Part shown: piece by piece, positions 35,003 to 45,665 of the stretch
Position numbering within the stretch: the stretch's first letter is position 1
How the letters are laid out: every line of letters starts with the position of its first letter
Assembly: GCA_018401885.1 (NCBI GenBank)
Contig: JAGYKB010000017.1
Span: 1 to 52,927, forward strand
Direction: 5' to 3'
Length of the DNA: 52,927 nucleotides
Source: Gammaproteobacteria bacterium
GTDB taxonomy: Bacteria > Pseudomonadota > Gammaproteobacteria > Pseudomonadales > Pseudohongiellaceae
The notes under the pieces: model-generated
What the model saw: only the letters and a program-made list of their open reading frames with translations
Databases searched by the model: none
What the model was told of the DNA's origin: nothing
Made by a program: the position numbers and the translations under genes

Positions 35003-36139
35003 TTAATCCGCCTGATTACGCAGAAAAGCGGGAACATCCAGGTAGTTTAGGTCGGCGTCCGGCTCAAACAGCGGATCTAATTTGGTCGCTGTGTTTCCTG
35101 TCGCTCTCTCTGTGCGCGGCACTGGGCGGCGAATAGCGTCGTACCTAGGCGTGTTGTCTACAACTTTAGTAGGTCTCGCGTGAACAGTACCTAGACCAGT
35201 CGCCACCACTGTTACTCTTATTTCATCTTTGAGCGATGGGTCGATTACTGTACCAATCACAACAGTCGCATCATCAGAGGCAAATTCTTCGATCGTATCA
35301 CCAACCTCTGAAAATTCTCCGAGAGACAGGTTTTCACCCGCAGTGATATTGACAAGAATTCCCCGAGCGCCTTCTAAATTGACATCTTCGAGAAGCGGGC
35401 TGCGAATCGCTGCTTCAGCCGCCTCACGCGCGCGATCTGGTCCGCTCGCGTGCCCTGTCCCCATCATCGCCATGCCCATTTCGGACATAACCGTCTTCAC
35501 ATCAGCAAAGTCGACGTTGATCATACCTGGGTTCATGATGAGGTCGGCTATGCCCTTAACCGCACCGAGGAGCACATCGTTAGCCGCCTTGAATGCGTCT
35601 AGAAGCGAGGCATCTTTACCAAGCACATCGAGAAGCTTTTCGTTAGGAATAGTGATCAGTGAGTCAACATGCTCGCTAAGCGCTTCGATGCCTTGCTGTG
35701 CAACCAGAGCGCGTTTGCGGCCTTCGAACGGGAACGGCTTAGTAACAACAGCGACGGTCAGGATTCCTAACTCGCGCGCAACCTCAGCCACGATTGGCGC
35801 CGCACCCGTGCCCGTACCACCACCCATACCGGCGGTAATAAAAACCATATCTGCTCCGGCCAGTATTGCGGCAATTTCATCCCTGTCTTCCAATGCCGCC
35901 TGTCGACCGATTTCAGGATTGGCACCCGCGCCGAGACCTTTGGTTACGCCCGAACCCATCTGCAGAATGGTTTTTGCGTCGATATTGCTCAGAGCCTGCG
36001 AGTCGGTATTAGCGCAAATAAACTCAACGCCCTCGACCTGATTGCTGATCATATGGTGTACGGCATTACCACCACCACCGCCAACGCCAATCACCTTGAT
36101 TTCGGCTGTCTGCGCAACGTTTTCGACGAGTTCGAACAT
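35003..36139 (-). CDS. ftsZ: Cell division protein FtsZ
   Basis: The tubulin-like GTPase that forms the Z ring. It has 378 residues. GTP-binding features are [14 protein letters not shown] (17-30) and the tubulin signature [10 protein letters not shown] (106-115). The T7 loop has NVDFADVK. A Pro-rich linker follows from about 315. The C-terminal conserved peptide [11 protein letters not shown], which binds FtsA and ZipA, is complete. AGGGGG lies 5 nt before the ATG. It is the last division gene of the dcw cluster, 40 bp after ftsA. Confidence 0.99.
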   Translation of the reverse strand: MFELVENVAQTAEIKVIGVGGGGGNAVHHMISNQVEGVEFICANTDSQALSNIDAKTILQMGSGVTKGLGAGANPEIGRQAALEDRDEIAAILAGADMVFITAGMGGGTGTGAAPIVAEVARELGILTVAVVTKPFPFEGRKRALVAQQGIEALSEHVDSLITIPNEKLLDVLGKDASLLDAFKAANDVLLGAVKGIADLIMNPGMINVDFADVKTVMSEMGMAMMGTGHASGPDRAREAAEAAIRSPLLEDVNLEGARGILVNITAGENLSLGEFSEVGDTIEEFASDDATVVIGTVIDPSLKDEIRVTVVATGLGTVHARPTKVVDNTPRYDAIRRPVPRTERATGNTATKLDPLFEPDADLNYLDVPAFLRNQAD

Positions 36140-36179
36140 AGTGCCCCCTAAAAATTAAAATACCTTTGCGCGCTCCGCG

Positions 36180-37415
36180 CTAATTATTGCCCTGAAACCA
36201 GCTCTTTACTCGACCGACTAACGTTACCTGCGGATCGCCCTTGGCAGCGAATCCACCTTGTTCCTGAAACTGCTTTGAGCCGTATAACAGCAGGCCAACA
36301 CCCGTCGAGTAGATGGGGTTTCGAACTATATCGGCAAGACCGTCAACATTATGAGGCGCACCTATGCGAACTGGCGCATGAAAAATCTCCTCCGCCAGAT
36401 CAACCACACCTTCCATCTTGCTCGTCCCACCTGTGAGAACAATTCCAGCGGCCAACATGTCTTGGAACCCACTGCGCTGCAGTTCCTGCTGGACTAAAGT
36501 GAATAGCTCGACATAACGCGGCTCAACCACTTCGGCGAGCGCTTGTCTTGATAATTCACGCGGCGGTCTGTCGCCAACGCTCGGCACCTTAATGCTGTCG
36601 GCACCATTGACCAATTGCGTGAGGGCGCAGGCATATTTAACTTTGATTCCATCGGCATCGTCGGTGGGTGTTCTGAGCGCCATTGCGATATCGTTTGTGA
36701 CTTGATCACCAGCAATTGGAATAACACCGGTGTAACGGATAGCGCCTTCGGTAAATATGGCAATGTCACTGGTTCCACCACCGATATCTACGAGACAAAC
36801 ACCTAGCTCTTTTTCATCTTCAGTAAGCACAGAGTAGGCTGAGGCAAGCTGTTCTAGAATAATTTCATCGACTGCAAGGTTGCAGCGCTTAATACATTTC
36901 TCAATATTCTGCACTGCGTTGATCGCACAGGTTACGAGATGCACTTTGGCCTCGAGCCTTACGCCAGACATACCTAGCGGCTCCTTTACACCTTCCTGCG
37001 CGTCGATGAGGTATTCCTGAGGGAGGATGTGCAAGACTTTTTGATCGGCGGGAATGGCAACTGCCTGCGCGGCATCGATCACCCTCTCGATATCGGCGCG
37101 CTCGACCTCTCCGTCCCTTATAGCCACAATCCCATGCGAATTCATACTCCGGATATGACTGCCGGCTATGCCCGCATAGACAGAATGAATTTGACAGCCG
37201 GCCATCATCTCCGCTTCGGCGATAGCATGCTGTATCGACTCAACGGTCGACTCGATGTTTACGACTGTGCCTTTCTTTAACCCACGCGAACGATGGCTAC
37301 CTATGCCAATAATATTGAGGCTGCCATCGTCGACAATTTCACCAACGATCGCTACGACCTTGGACGTCCCGATATCGAGACCTACGATCATGTTATCGCT
37401 CGCTGCCGGTTTCAT
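36180..37415 (-). CDS. ftsA: Cell division protein FtsA
   Basis: An actin-like ATPase that anchors FtsZ to the membrane and recruits later divisome proteins. It has 411 residues. Phosphate loops are VGLDIGTSKV (about 11-20) and VDIGGGTSDIAIF (near 205). The subdomain 1C typical of FtsA replaces actin 1B. A C-terminal amphipathic helix (VGRVKSWFQGN) is the membrane-targeting sequence. An ATG at 37391 is an alternative start. It lies between ftsQ and ftsZ in the usual order. Confidence 0.98.
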   Translation of the reverse strand: MKPAASDNMIVGLDIGTSKVVAIVGEIVDDGSLNIIGIGSHRSRGLKKGTVVNIESTVESIQHAIAEAEMMAGCQIHSVYAGIAGSHIRSMNSHGIVAIRDGEVERADIERVIDAAQAVAIPADQKVLHILPQEYLIDAQEGVKEPLGMSGVRLEAKVHLVTCAINAVQNIEKCIKRCNLAVDEIILEQLASAYSVLTEDEKELGVCLVDIGGGTSDIAIFTEGAIRYTGVIPIAGDQVTNDIAMALRTPTDDADGIKVKYACALTQLVNGADSIKVPSVGDRPPRELSRQALAEVVEPRYVELFTLVQQELQRSGFQDMLAAGIVLTGGTSKMEGVVDLAEEIFHAPVRIGAPHNVDGLADIVRNPIYSTGVGLLLYGSKQFQEQGGFAAKGDPQVTLVGRVKSWFQGNN

Positions 37416-37461
37416 ACTTTGCCAATCCTTCTCACCTCACACAGCCTGTGTCAGGTTTCCG

Positions 37462-38301
37462 TTATCTTTGCGCCACATCGCTCAACGGAGCGAGTTTCAG
37501 CGTGCTCTTCTTCACGGCGATACCGTTGCCGTACCTTAAATCAATCGATGCAAACTGGGCCGTTTCAGCACGGTCTTGCTGGGCGTAGAAGCGAGCGAAG
37601 CGCTGAACTCTGGCGAGGACATCATGCCGACCAACTTCTACTCGCATCGCATTCACTGTAAGACTCCAACTCTGCCGATGACTTAGCGCCAGCCCGTTGA
37701 GCCTTAGCCCAACTGGGGACAACACCTGACTGAGTTCCTTATACTGCTGCATTACGCTATCTTGGCTGCCCTCAGGCCCGTCGAGGAGGGGTAAGCCGGC
37801 AAAGCTATCGGTACTGCCAGGTGTAAAAAGCTCCCCGTATTGATTCAGCAATTGTTCTGATCCCCACTTTGCTATCGGCATTTCCTCCTTGAGATGTAGC
37901 GACAATGTATCTGGCCACACTCGCCTTACATCCACACTCGCAACCCAAGGCAACGCTTCCAGGTCCCGGCTGGCTTCGTTAATATCGAAATCAAAAAAAC
38001 CTGCGCCGATATACCGCTGCAGTATCGCGGTCACGTCGCCCTCGCTGACATGCTGCCATTGATTCTCGATTCGTACCTTACTGATAGGCTTACTAAAAAA
38101 ATCAGCGAGCCTCGCGCGCTGAACCGAAAATGTATCGAGGGCGACGAAGGCCAATGTGGCAACGAGGACAGTCAGGATGGCGACATAGCGAAAAACACCA
38201 TTCTCTCGGACGCGTTCCTGATCAGGCATCTGGGGCCTGCGGACGGCATGCGCACCAACCCGCTTAGCACACTGTACGTTCGCTCTTGGTTCTGCCCTCA
38301 T
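37462..38301 (-). CDS. ftsQ: Cell division protein FtsQ
   Basis: A bitopic divisome protein that binds FtsL and FtsB in the periplasm. It has 279 residues: an N-terminal cytoplasmic basic stretch, a transmembrane helix at about 38-58, a POTRA domain (about 75-145, ISKVRIENQW... to WPDTLSLHLKEEMPIAKW) and the FtsQ beta domain. The start ATGA overlaps the ddlB stop by 4 bp. Confidence 0.95.
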   Translation of the reverse strand: MRAEPRANVQCAKRVGAHAVRRPQMPDQERVRENGVFRYVAILTVLVATLAFVALDTFSVQRARLADFFSKPISKVRIENQWQHVSEGDVTAILQRYIGAGFFDFDINEASRDLEALPWVASVDVRRVWPDTLSLHLKEEMPIAKWGSEQLLNQYGELFTPGSTDSFAGLPLLDGPEGSQDSVMQQYKELSQVLSPVGLRLNGLALSHRQSWSLTVNAMRVEVGRHDVLARVQRFARFYAQQDRAETAQFASIDLRYGNGIAVKKSTLKLAPLSDVAQR

Positions 38302-39245
38302 CGTCGATTACCCCCCTGATTCTCTGCCAAGATACGCAGCACTAATTCATCGAAGTCGATGCCTAACTCAGCGGCAGCTCTCGGAATAAGGCTATGCGGT
38401 GTCATGCCGGGAAGCGTGTTGACTTCCAGAAGCTGGAAGCAGCCCTGAGAATCGCGCATCACATCTACTCGCGCGGTTCCACTGCATCCTAAGGCGTCAT
38501 AGGCCGCAATCGCTAAAGAATTCAATTCGAGCGCATCGTCCTCATCGAGGTTAGCAGGACAAATCAACTGCGTCGTCTCGGAGAGATATTTCGCCTCAAA
38601 ATCGAAAATCTCTCCACGCGCGGTCAGCTCGATGCTTGGCAAAATTTCACCATCAAGGACGCCGATCGTATATTCAGGGCCATCAATGCAACGCTCCGCC
38701 ATGACCCTCGCGCCAACCTTGAGTGCGCTTTGATACGCCATTTGCAACTCGCTGGCACTGCCAGCCTTGGCAATTCCTAGACTCGAGCCACCGCTGACTG
38801 GCTTTACAACACAAAGCCCCAATCGCGCCGCTACCGCATCCCAGTCGGTTTGCTCTGACAGCGACTCGTAGTCGGGCGTGGCGAGGCTCGACTGCAGCCA
38901 AATCTGTTTTGCGCGAATCTTGTCCATGGCGAGTGCCGACGCTAGAACGCCCGAACCGCTATAGGGAATCCCAATTGCCTCGAGAAACCCCTGTATAACG
39001 CCATCTTCCCCACCTTCGCCATGCAGCATGTTGAGAGCAAAATCAGGCGCGAGCGCGGAAAGCTGTTCAACCATTCTCTCGTCAACATCGAGCTTGCTTG
39101 CCCTCACACCCGAACGAATGAGGCTTTGTAATACCGCCTCACCGCTGAGTAGCGATATTTCGCGCTCGGCAGAATGCCCGCCCATAAGAACGACAACATG
39201 ACCGGCATTGGCCACTGCTTGTTGCTTATCAAACGCTTTCACCAT
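38298..39245 (-). CDS. ddlB: D-alanine--D-alanine ligase
   Basis: It makes D-Ala-D-Ala for the UDP-MurNAc pentapeptide. It has 315 residues and an ATP-grasp fold. It has VLMGGHSAEREISLLSG at the N-terminus, the nucleotide-binding VVKPVSGGSSLGI region, and metal-binding RVDVMRDSQG and LLEVNTLPGMTPHSL at the end. The serine after GHSAEREIS and the Tyr/Ser loop residues indicate D-Ala and not D-lactate specificity. It sits between murC and ftsQ, with which it shares 4 bp. Confidence 0.97.
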   Translation of the reverse strand: MVKAFDKQQAVANAGHVVVLMGGHSAEREISLLSGEAVLQSLIRSGVRASKLDVDERMVEQLSALAPDFALNMLHGEGGEDGVIQGFLEAIGIPYSGSGVLASALAMDKIRAKQIWLQSSLATPDYESLSEQTDWDAVAARLGLCVVKPVSGGSSLGIAKAGSASELQMAYQSALKVGARVMAERCIDGPEYTIGVLDGEILPSIELTARGEIFDFEAKYLSETTQLICPANLDEDDALELNSLAIAAYDALGCSGTARVDVMRDSQGCFQLLEVNTLPGMTPHSLIPRAAAELGIDFDELVLRILAENQGGNRR

Positions 39246-39339
39246 GCTTTCGATCTCTTTAATTTTCGCTCTGACAATGGCGGTGTGTTAGACCAAATTA
39301 TCAGCAATCCCCTCGCCTCGTCTTGGTAGCCGGTATTAC

Positions 39340-40782
39340 TTACCTTGCCTTCCCGCTGCGCATTGCAAGCGTCTCTGAAAGCTGTTTTGCCAGCGCGCCA
39401 ACGCTACCGGCGCCTTGCGTCACAACGATATCACCGTCGGCCACAATGCCCTCTAAAATCCCCAACACATCAGCCTCGTCTTGAACGAAAATTGGATCCA
39501 CCTTTCCTCGCAATCGAATACTGCGACCTAGGCTCCTAGAGTCGGCGCCGGCAATCTTTTTTTCGCCCGCCGCATAGACCTCAAGCAACAAAAGCACGTC
39601 GACCTCGCAAAGCACATCGACAAAATCATCATAGAGGTCGCTCGTTCTGCTATATCGATGCGGTTGAAAAAGCATCACAAGGCGTTTATCAGGCCACCCT
39701 TCCCTCAGCGCAAGGATAGTCGCCGCCACTTCTGTCGGATGATGACCGTAGTCATCAACCAACATAATCTCACCGTCTCCGAGCGGGAACACCCCTTGCA
39801 CATCGAAACGGCGACCGACTCCCGAAAAATTCTCGATACCTTGTTTGATTGCAGCAAGTTCGAGCCCCTCGTCAACAGCGACGGCAAGCGCAGCAGTCGC
39901 ATTAAGCGCGTTGTGACGGCCAGGCATATTTAGAGTTATCGGCAATCTGTTGCTGGTCTCGCGATGATAGACCTCAAATCGTGTCTCTCCTCCGCGCTGG
40001 GAAAGATTCTCTATACGAAAATCTGCATCCTCCGAAAACCCATAGGTCAACTTAGGACGCGATACGAGAGGCATAATCTCGCGGACTGAGGGATCGTCTA
40101 TACAAAGCACGGCTAAGCCATAGAACGGCAGGTTGTGCAGAAAGTTGATAAAGGTTTCTTTTACTTTTTCGAAATCGCCGCCATAGGTACCCATATGATC
40201 GGCTTCGATATTGGTTACCACAGCGACCATCGGTTGCAGATGCATAAACGAGGCATCGCTTTCGTCGGCCTCTGCGACCAGATACCGGCTTTCACCAAGC
40301 CGCGCATTAGTCCCCGCGCTGTTCAGCAGCCCACCGATAATAAACGTTGGGTCAGCACCACTCGCTGCTAGTACCGAGGCAAGGAGACTTGTGGTGGTCG
40401 TTTTGCCGTGTGTGCCCGCGATTGCGATTGAGTGCCTATAACGCATAAGCTCAGCGAGCATCTCTGCGCGAGCCAGAAGGGGCAATTTCGCCGCCGCCGC
40501 CGCACGCATCTCAGGATTTTTCATCGTCACTGCGCTCGAATAAACGACAACATCGGCGAATTCTATGTTGCTTTCAGCGTGGCCGATAAAGACCGTAGCA
40601 CCCAAATCTTTCAGTCGGCGCGTGTTCGCAGACTCAGCAATGTCTGACCCTGTGATGACATAGCCTTGATTCTGCAACACTTCTGCGATCCCGCACATTC
40701 CCGCACCGCCTATGCCGATGAAGTGAACCGTCTTGATGCGCCGCATCTCGGGAATACTATGCTGCAACCGCTTAGCGGGCAT
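39340..40782 (-). CDS. murC: UDP-N-acetylmuramate--L-alanine ligase
   Basis: It adds L-Ala to UDP-MurNAc in the cytoplasm. It has 480 residues in three Mur-ligase domains. A Rossmann-like N-terminus has [14 protein letters not shown] (20-33), the central ATPase has GTHGKTTT (123-130), and the C-terminal domain has [13 protein letters not shown] and [13 protein letters not shown] is 7 nt before the ATG, which lies within the end of murG (11-bp overlap), implying coupled translation. Confidence 0.98.
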   Translation of the reverse strand: MPAKRLQHSIPEMRRIKTVHFIGIGGAGMCGIAEVLQNQGYVITGSDIAESANTRRLKDLGATVFIGHAESNIEFADVVVYSSAVTMKNPEMRAAAAAKLPLLARAEMLAELMRYRHSIAIAGTHGKTTTTSLLASVLAASGADPTFIIGGLLNSAGTNARLGESRYLVAEADESDASFMHLQPMVAVVTNIEADHMGTYGGDFEKVKETFINFLHNLPFYGLAVLCIDDPSVREIMPLVSRPKLTYGFSEDADFRIENLSQRGGETRFEVYHRETSNRLPITLNMPGRHNALNATAALAVAVDEGLELAAIKQGIENFSGVGRRFDVQGVFPLGDGEIMLVDDYGHHPTEVAATILALREGWPDKRLVMLFQPHRYSRTSDLYDDFVDVLCEVDVLLLLEVYAAGEKKIAGADSRSLGRSIRLRGKVDPIFVQDEADVLGILEGIVADGDIVVTQGAGSVGALAKQLSETLAMRSGKAR

Positions 40783-41878
40783 GTGCTATCTCCATCATTA
40801 TATCGGCAATACGCGCATCGACATGGCGCGGTGCTAGCGCATGCGCGGCCATTGATTTGGCGAGAAGTACATCTCGATCTGTGTTCAACGAAGAAATCTC
40901 GGTCGCAAGACGATCGCCTGAAAGCAGTTGCTGCTCGATAATTGTCGCCGCGCCCGCTGCACTTAACCACCGAGCGTTATGTAGCTGTTGTTGATCTTTA
41001 TGGTGAGGGTAAGGCACGAGAATAGACGCGCGGCCAGCGACGGCAATTTCTGTCACCGTGCTAGCACCCGAACGCCCGATCACGAGATCAGCCCACGCAT
41101 AGGCGGCAGCCATATCGTCAATGAACGCTGATATAGTCAATTTGCTAGTAGGCTCAAATCCGGCATTCGCGTAGGCGGAGAGAGTCGGTTCGAGCTGAGC
41201 AGCACCGGTCTGATGCCTTACCTCAGGCACCGTAGCCGGACCTGCGGACTTTAATTGCACGAGGGCTTCTGGCATCGCCTCGTTGATCGCCAGCGCGCCT
41301 TGACTCCCACCCAGAACCAAAATGCGAATCGGCCGCTCGTGCGTTGCGAACTCAGGCATGCTTGCGCCGACCTGTTCGATGTCTGCGCGCACAGGGTTTC
41401 CGACATACATCACCTTATCGCTCTTCAAGAATGCACCAGGGAACGCCTCGAAGACACAGTTCGCCAGTCGAGACAGCAAGCGATTAGTGAGGCCGACTAC
41501 GGCATTCTGTTCGTGCAGATAGAGCTTCCTACGCAGGAGCCTCGCCGCGACACCGCCCGGACCAGAAACATACCCTCCCATGCCCAACACACAGTCCGGT
41601 TTTAGTCTGTTAATGATCACAAGGCTTTGCCATAACGAACGCATGAGCATCCAAGGCGCGCTGAGAAGCCGAGAGAGACCTTTCCCCTTCAGCCCCTTCG
41701 CGGCGATCTGGTGAAACTCATAGCCAGTGCCTTCTAGGAGCTTTTCTTCCATGCCATCTGGCGTTCCTAACCAATCGATTTTAACGCCTCTAGTCTCTAA
41801 CTGGCGTGCGATGGCGAGAGCGGGGAATACATGACCACCCGTTCCTGCCGCCATTATCAACACACGAGAGATTGCCAT
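40772..41878 (-). CDS. murG: UDP-GlcNAc:undecaprenyl-PP-MurNAc-pentapeptide GlcNAc transferase
   Basis: A GT-B glycosyltransferase that converts lipid I to lipid II at the inner membrane. It has 368 residues. It has the lipid-I loop [11 protein letters not shown] and the second G loop [10 protein letters not shown], both from the N-domain, and the UDP-GlcNAc site with [22 protein letters not shown] and [14 protein letters not shown]. The ATG at 41878 overlaps the ftsW TAA (TAATG) with GAGAGG just upstream. An in-frame TTG at 41890 is less likely. Confidence 0.97.
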   Translation of the reverse strand: MAISRVLIMAAGTGGHVFPALAIARQLETRGVKIDWLGTPDGMEEKLLEGTGYEFHQIAAKGLKGKGLSRLLSAPWMLMRSLWQSLVIINRLKPDCVLGMGGYVSGPGGVAARLLRRKLYLHEQNAVVGLTNRLLSRLANCVFEAFPGAFLKSDKVMYVGNPVRADIEQVGASMPEFATHERPIRILVLGGSQGALAINEAMPEALVQLKSAGPATVPEVRHQTGAAQLEPTLSAYANAGFEPTSKLTISAFIDDMAAAYAWADLVIGRSGASTVTEIAVAGRASILVPYPHHKDQQQLHNARWLSAAGAATIIEQQLLSGDRLATEISSLNTDRDVLLAKSMAAHALAPRHVDARIADIMMEIAHAR

Positions 41879-43077
41879 TACCTCTCCCAAATAGAGGTGG
41901 TTTTCGTCACTGCTGCCAGTCGATCAGTCTCATACTCGATTCGTATGAGAAGTGCTGCCATCACGCAGCTCATGATCAGACTCGCGCCACCGTAGCTCAG
42001 GAAAGGAAGCGTCAGTCCCTTCGTGGGGAGCAGACCGATATTAACCCCAACATTTATGAGGGTCTGACCCGCGAATAAAAGCCCGAGGCCGTAGGCAAAG
42101 AAAGCTGCGAAATAACTTTCTTGAGCCTCAGCACGTCGACCGATAGCGAACGCGCGATACACCAAAATGCAGAACAGGGAGACGACTACCGCAACGCCGA
42201 CCATGCCAAATTCTTCACCAATTATTGCGAGTACAAAGTCGGTATGTGCTTCGGGCAAAAAATAAAGCTTCTGAATACTGTTCCCCAACCCTGTTCCGAA
42301 CCATTCGCCGCGCCCGAAAGCAATCAGCGCTTGAGCCAACTGATAACCATCGCCATAGACATTCTCAATTGCCCAAGGATCACGAAAGGAGGTAAAGCGA
42401 GCGATAACGTGCGGCTTATTTATCGCAATGATGGTAAAGCCAACGCCTGCGACTAAAACAATAAGCAAGATTCTCCAGAGCTTCGCCCCCGCAAGAAACA
42501 ACAAACAGAACGTCGTCGCCATTAAGATAACCAACGCCCCATGATCAGGCTCCCGCTGCAGTAAGCCCGCCGCGATTGCCGATGCCCCAAGTGGAATCAA
42601 GAATTGCTTCCAGTTATCACGCACAGCGTGATAGTTTTTCTGCAAATAATCCGCTGTAAAAATCACCAAGAATAACTTAGCAAGCTCCGAAGGTTGCAGA
42701 TCAAAAAAACCAAGATCTATCCAGCGCGCACTGCCATTAACGCTTTTGCCGATACCGGGGATTAGCACCGCTATCAACAAAACATAGGAAATTAATAGAA
42801 GCAGGAAAGAGAATCGGCGCCAGAGTGACAGAGGGATTGCGAGTGTAACAGCCGATGCTGCTAAGCCCACAAAAGCAAAAATGGATTGACGCTTTAAATA
42901 ATAGAGCGGGTCGCCATTGCTCGAATTGGCGATCTCAACTGACGCGGAGGTCATCATAAGTAGCCCGATGCAGAGCAGAGAGAATGCAACAAGCAACACC
43001 GTATTAAGCGGCCGTGCCGGCGCAGCAGCAAAATCACTCGTCAGAGACAGTCGATTTGTTCGCTCTAAACTCGCCAT
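41878..43077 (-). CDS. ftsW: SEDS-family septal peptidoglycan polymerase FtsW
   Basis: A polytopic inner-membrane glycosyltransferase that works with FtsI at the septum. It has 399 residues with ten predicted helices. Characteristic segments are GSARWIDLGFFDLQPSELAKL, LLQREPDHGALVI (with the catalytic Asp of the SEDS family), EAHTDFVLAIIGEEFGMVG, and LPFLSYGGASL near the end. It lies directly between murD and murG. Confidence 0.97.
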   Translation of the reverse strand: MASLERTNRLSLTSDFAAAPARPLNTVLLVAFSLLCIGLLMMTSASVEIANSSNGDPLYYLKRQSIFAFVGLAASAVTLAIPLSLWRRFSFLLLLISYVLLIAVLIPGIGKSVNGSARWIDLGFFDLQPSELAKLFLVIFTADYLQKNYHAVRDNWKQFLIPLGASAIAAGLLQREPDHGALVILMATTFCLLFLAGAKLWRILLIVLVAGVGFTIIAINKPHVIARFTSFRDPWAIENVYGDGYQLAQALIAFGRGEWFGTGLGNSIQKLYFLPEAHTDFVLAIIGEEFGMVGVAVVVSLFCILVYRAFAIGRRAEAQESYFAAFFAYGLGLLFAGQTLINVGVNIGLLPTKGLTLPFLSYGGASLIMSCVMAALLIRIEYETDRLAAVTKTTSIWER

Positions 43078-44499
43078 TTATCCTTCATCCTCTTGCGCTT
43101 TTTCACGCACTCTTGTGGCAAAAGAATCGCCACGGTGTTGAAAATTATCGAACATATCGAAGCTCGCGCAGGCTGGAGACAAAAGCACCGCATCGCCGGC
43201 TTGCGCCACGGCAGTCGCCTGCTCAATCGCCTCATCCATGCTTTGCGCAAACGTCACCTCGTGTGAGTACGAATCTTGCTCGAGACACTCCGCAATGAGC
43301 TTGGCGTCGCGTCCTATCAAGATTACGTTGCGCACGAAGGTGCTTATCGCCGGTGTCAGAGGTGAAAAATCGGCGCCCTTCCCCTCGCCTCCTGCAATCA
43401 ATACAAGCTTGCCACCGGATAACGCGGCGATGTGTTCGCCTAATCCAACAACCGAGGCAAGCGTAGAACCAACATTGGTTCCTTTCGAATCGTTGAAATA
43501 GTCAACATTATCTATTTTTGCGACCCACTGGCATCGGTGCGGCAGACCTTTAAAATTTGCGATTCCTTGCGCAATCGATTCGAGCGAGACACCGATAGCG
43601 TGCGCGAGAGCGCTCGCTGCAAGGGCGTTTGCGATATTATGTTCGCCTGCCACTTTCATTCGATCTATGGCGAGAAATGCGCTGCCATTAAAACTCAGCG
43701 CTCGCGTACCTGTAGCCTCATTGACCCCAAACCCGCCTTCGAGTCCACCATGCGTCGAATAGCAAACTGTCGCTATCGCTGGATCAAGGGGAAAAGTTAA
43801 TGCATCGTTTACATTGACGCAGACCTGTTTCGCTCCATGAAATATATTTTGCTTCGCACTCAAATACTCCGAAGCGTCAGCATACCTATCCATGTGGTCT
43901 TGACTTAAGTTCAATAAGGCGACAGCTTCAGCATTCAACGCAGGCGTTGTCTCTAGTTGGAAACTAGATAGCTCTAACACATAGAGCTCTTTGGGTTCTT
44001 CGCTTAGCAGATCCAAAGCCGGTTTAAAATTTTCACCATCGAGATTACCCCCGAGGCCGAAGGATCTGCCCGCGGCTCGAAGAATCGAGGCAAGCATCGC
44101 GACCACAGTGCTTTTTCCGTTCGACCCGGTGACTGCAACAATCGGCTTCTTCGCTCGCTGCGCAAACAAAGCAATATCGCCGGTGATGTCGACTCCCGCA
44201 CTCTTTGCTTTCGCGATTGCGTCAGTTTTTATACTAATTCCCGGGCTAACGATTAGCCGCTGAGCGCAAGCTAGAAGAGCCTCAGGAAGATCACCTAATT
44301 CTATGCCTACATCTGGAAATTCGGCTCTAAAGACATCGAGCATCGCGGGCGCTGCACGCGTATCGGCAACAGCAAATTCGGCGCCTATCGCTTGTAAGTA
44401 GCGTGCGCACGAGAGCCCTGTCGCGCCCATGCCGATGATAAGCGACAGCCCATCAACCCCCTCTTGCTCTTCGCCGGACAATCCCTCTGCTCGCGTCAC
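43078..44499 (-). CDS. murD: UDP-MurNAc-L-alanine--D-glutamate ligase
   Basis: It adds D-Glu to UDP-MurNAc-L-Ala. It has 473 residues. The N-terminal nucleotide domain begins LIIGMGATGLSCARYL. The central ATP site is AVTGSNGKSTV (about 119-129). ELSSFQLET and LNLSQDHMDRY are typical of MurD, followed by YFNDSKGTN (the lysine/ATP region). The start is a GTG, with AGG a few bases upstream and a 17-bp gap to mraY. Its stop abuts the ftsW start. Confidence 0.97.
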   Translation of the reverse strand: MTRAEGLSGEEQEGVDGLSLIIGMGATGLSCARYLQAIGAEFAVADTRAAPAMLDVFRAEFPDVGIELGDLPEALLACAQRLIVSPGISIKTDAIAKAKSAGVDITGDIALFAQRAKKPIVAVTGSNGKSTVVAMLASILRAAGRSFGLGGNLDGENFKPALDLLSEEPKELYVLELSSFQLETTPALNAEAVALLNLSQDHMDRYADASEYLSAKQNIFHGAKQVCVNVNDALTFPLDPAIATVCYSTHGGLEGGFGVNEATGTRALSFNGSAFLAIDRMKVAGEHNIANALAASALAHAIGVSLESIAQGIANFKGLPHRCQWVAKIDNVDYFNDSKGTNVGSTLASVVGLGEHIAALSGGKLVLIAGGEGKGADFSPLTPAISTFVRNVILIGRDAKLIAECLEQDSYSHEVTFAQSMDEAIEQATAVAQAGDAVLLSPACASFDMFDNFQHRGDSFATRVREKAQEDEG

Positions 44500-44516
44500 G
44501 CCTGCCTCATCGCTTA

Positions 44517-45599
44517 TTAGCGCAGCTTCAATGTTGCCAATCCAAATAACACCAGCATCACCGTGATAATCCAGAACCTTACGATGACCCGTGGCTCAGG
44601 CCAGCCCATCAGTTCGAAATGATGATGAATAGGTGCCATCTTAAAAATTCTTTTGCCGGTCATCTTGTACGACCCAACCTGGAGAATTACAGACAGCGTT
44701 TCCATAACAAACACGCCACCCATAATGACGAGAACTAACTCGTGACGAGCGATTATCGCCATCGTGCCGAGTGCTGCACCGAGCGCGAGTGCGCCGACAT
44801 CACCCATAAAGATTTGAGCAGGATAGGTATTAAACCAAAGGAAACCCAGGCCTGCGCCGAGTAACCCACCGGCGAAGATGACCACTTCGCCAGAACCTGC
44901 AATATATGGAATCTGCAAATAATTCGCGAACTCGACATGCCCAGCAAGATACGCGATGGCGCCCAGCGCCCCGCCGACCAATACCGAGGGCAGGATCGCG
45001 AGACCATCGAGACCGTCGGTCAGGTTGACTGCATTACTAAAACCAACAATGAAAAAATAGCTAATGACGATATAGAAAACGCCAAGATCGAGCGCGATGC
45101 TCTTGAAAAACGGCAATATGTAATGCGTTTCAGCAGGACCGAGTGCCGAACTATAAAGCGCTAGAGCAGCAGCGATGCCGATTAGCGACTGCCAAAAATA
45201 CTTCCAACGCGCAGGCAGCCCCACCGCATTTTTCCTAAAGACCTTGCGGTAGTCATCCACCCACCCCACCGCGCCAAAAGCAAGGGTCACCAGAAGCAAT
45301 ACCCAGACGTAATGATTTGTCAGGTCAGACCAGAGAAGGGTGCTTGCTGTGATACCAACAAGGATAAGAACGCCGCCCATCGTTGGGGTGCCAGCCTTGC
45401 TGAGGTGTGATTGTGGTCCATCGTCGCGAACTACTTGCCCGATCTGATTCGCGTTTAGGGCGCGAATTAGGATAGGACCAACGAGAAGGGATACGCCCAG
45501 AGCAGTGAGCACGCTAAATATGCCGCGAACGGTAATATATTGCAGCACAGCGAACGCGCTATTGAACTGCATCAAATAATCCGACAGCCATACTAGCAT
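44517..45599 (-). CDS. mraY: Phospho-N-acetylmuramoyl-pentapeptide transferase MraY
   Basis: An integral membrane enzyme with ten helices that transfers phospho-MurNAc-pentapeptide to undecaprenyl phosphate (lipid I). It has 360 residues. The catalytic acidic residues lie in [13 protein letters not shown] and [28 protein letters not shown] and the histidine triad [12 protein letters not shown] are all intact. It is preceded by a 66-bp gap after murF. Confidence 0.98.
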   Translation of the reverse strand: MLVWLSDYLMQFNSAFAVLQYITVRGIFSVLTALGVSLLVGPILIRALNANQIGQVVRDDGPQSHLSKAGTPTMGGVLILVGITASTLLWSDLTNHYVWVLLLVTLAFGAVGWVDDYRKVFRKNAVGLPARWKYFWQSLIGIAAALALYSSALGPAETHYILPFFKSIALDLGVFYIVISYFFIVGFSNAVNLTDGLDGLAILPSVLVGGALGAIAYLAGHVEFANYLQIPYIAGSGEVVIFAGGLLGAGLGFLWFNTYPAQIFMGDVGALALGAALGTMAIIARHELVLVIMGGVFVMETLSVILQVGSYKMTGKRIFKMAPIHHHFELMGWPEPRVIVRFWIITVMLVLFGLATLKLR

Positions 45600-45665
45600 T
45601 CTGAATTTTCCCTATTCTTGCTTATTCTGAGAGCAACTCTCTTTGGAGTTACTGTGTTATGTGGG

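Noticed and set aside
35229..36041. Long open frame (270 codons) antisense to ftsZ
   Set aside because: Its sequence is Ser/Pro/Ala/Ile-rich shadow coding produced by the codon bias of ftsZ on the other strand; no ribosome binding site or family match.
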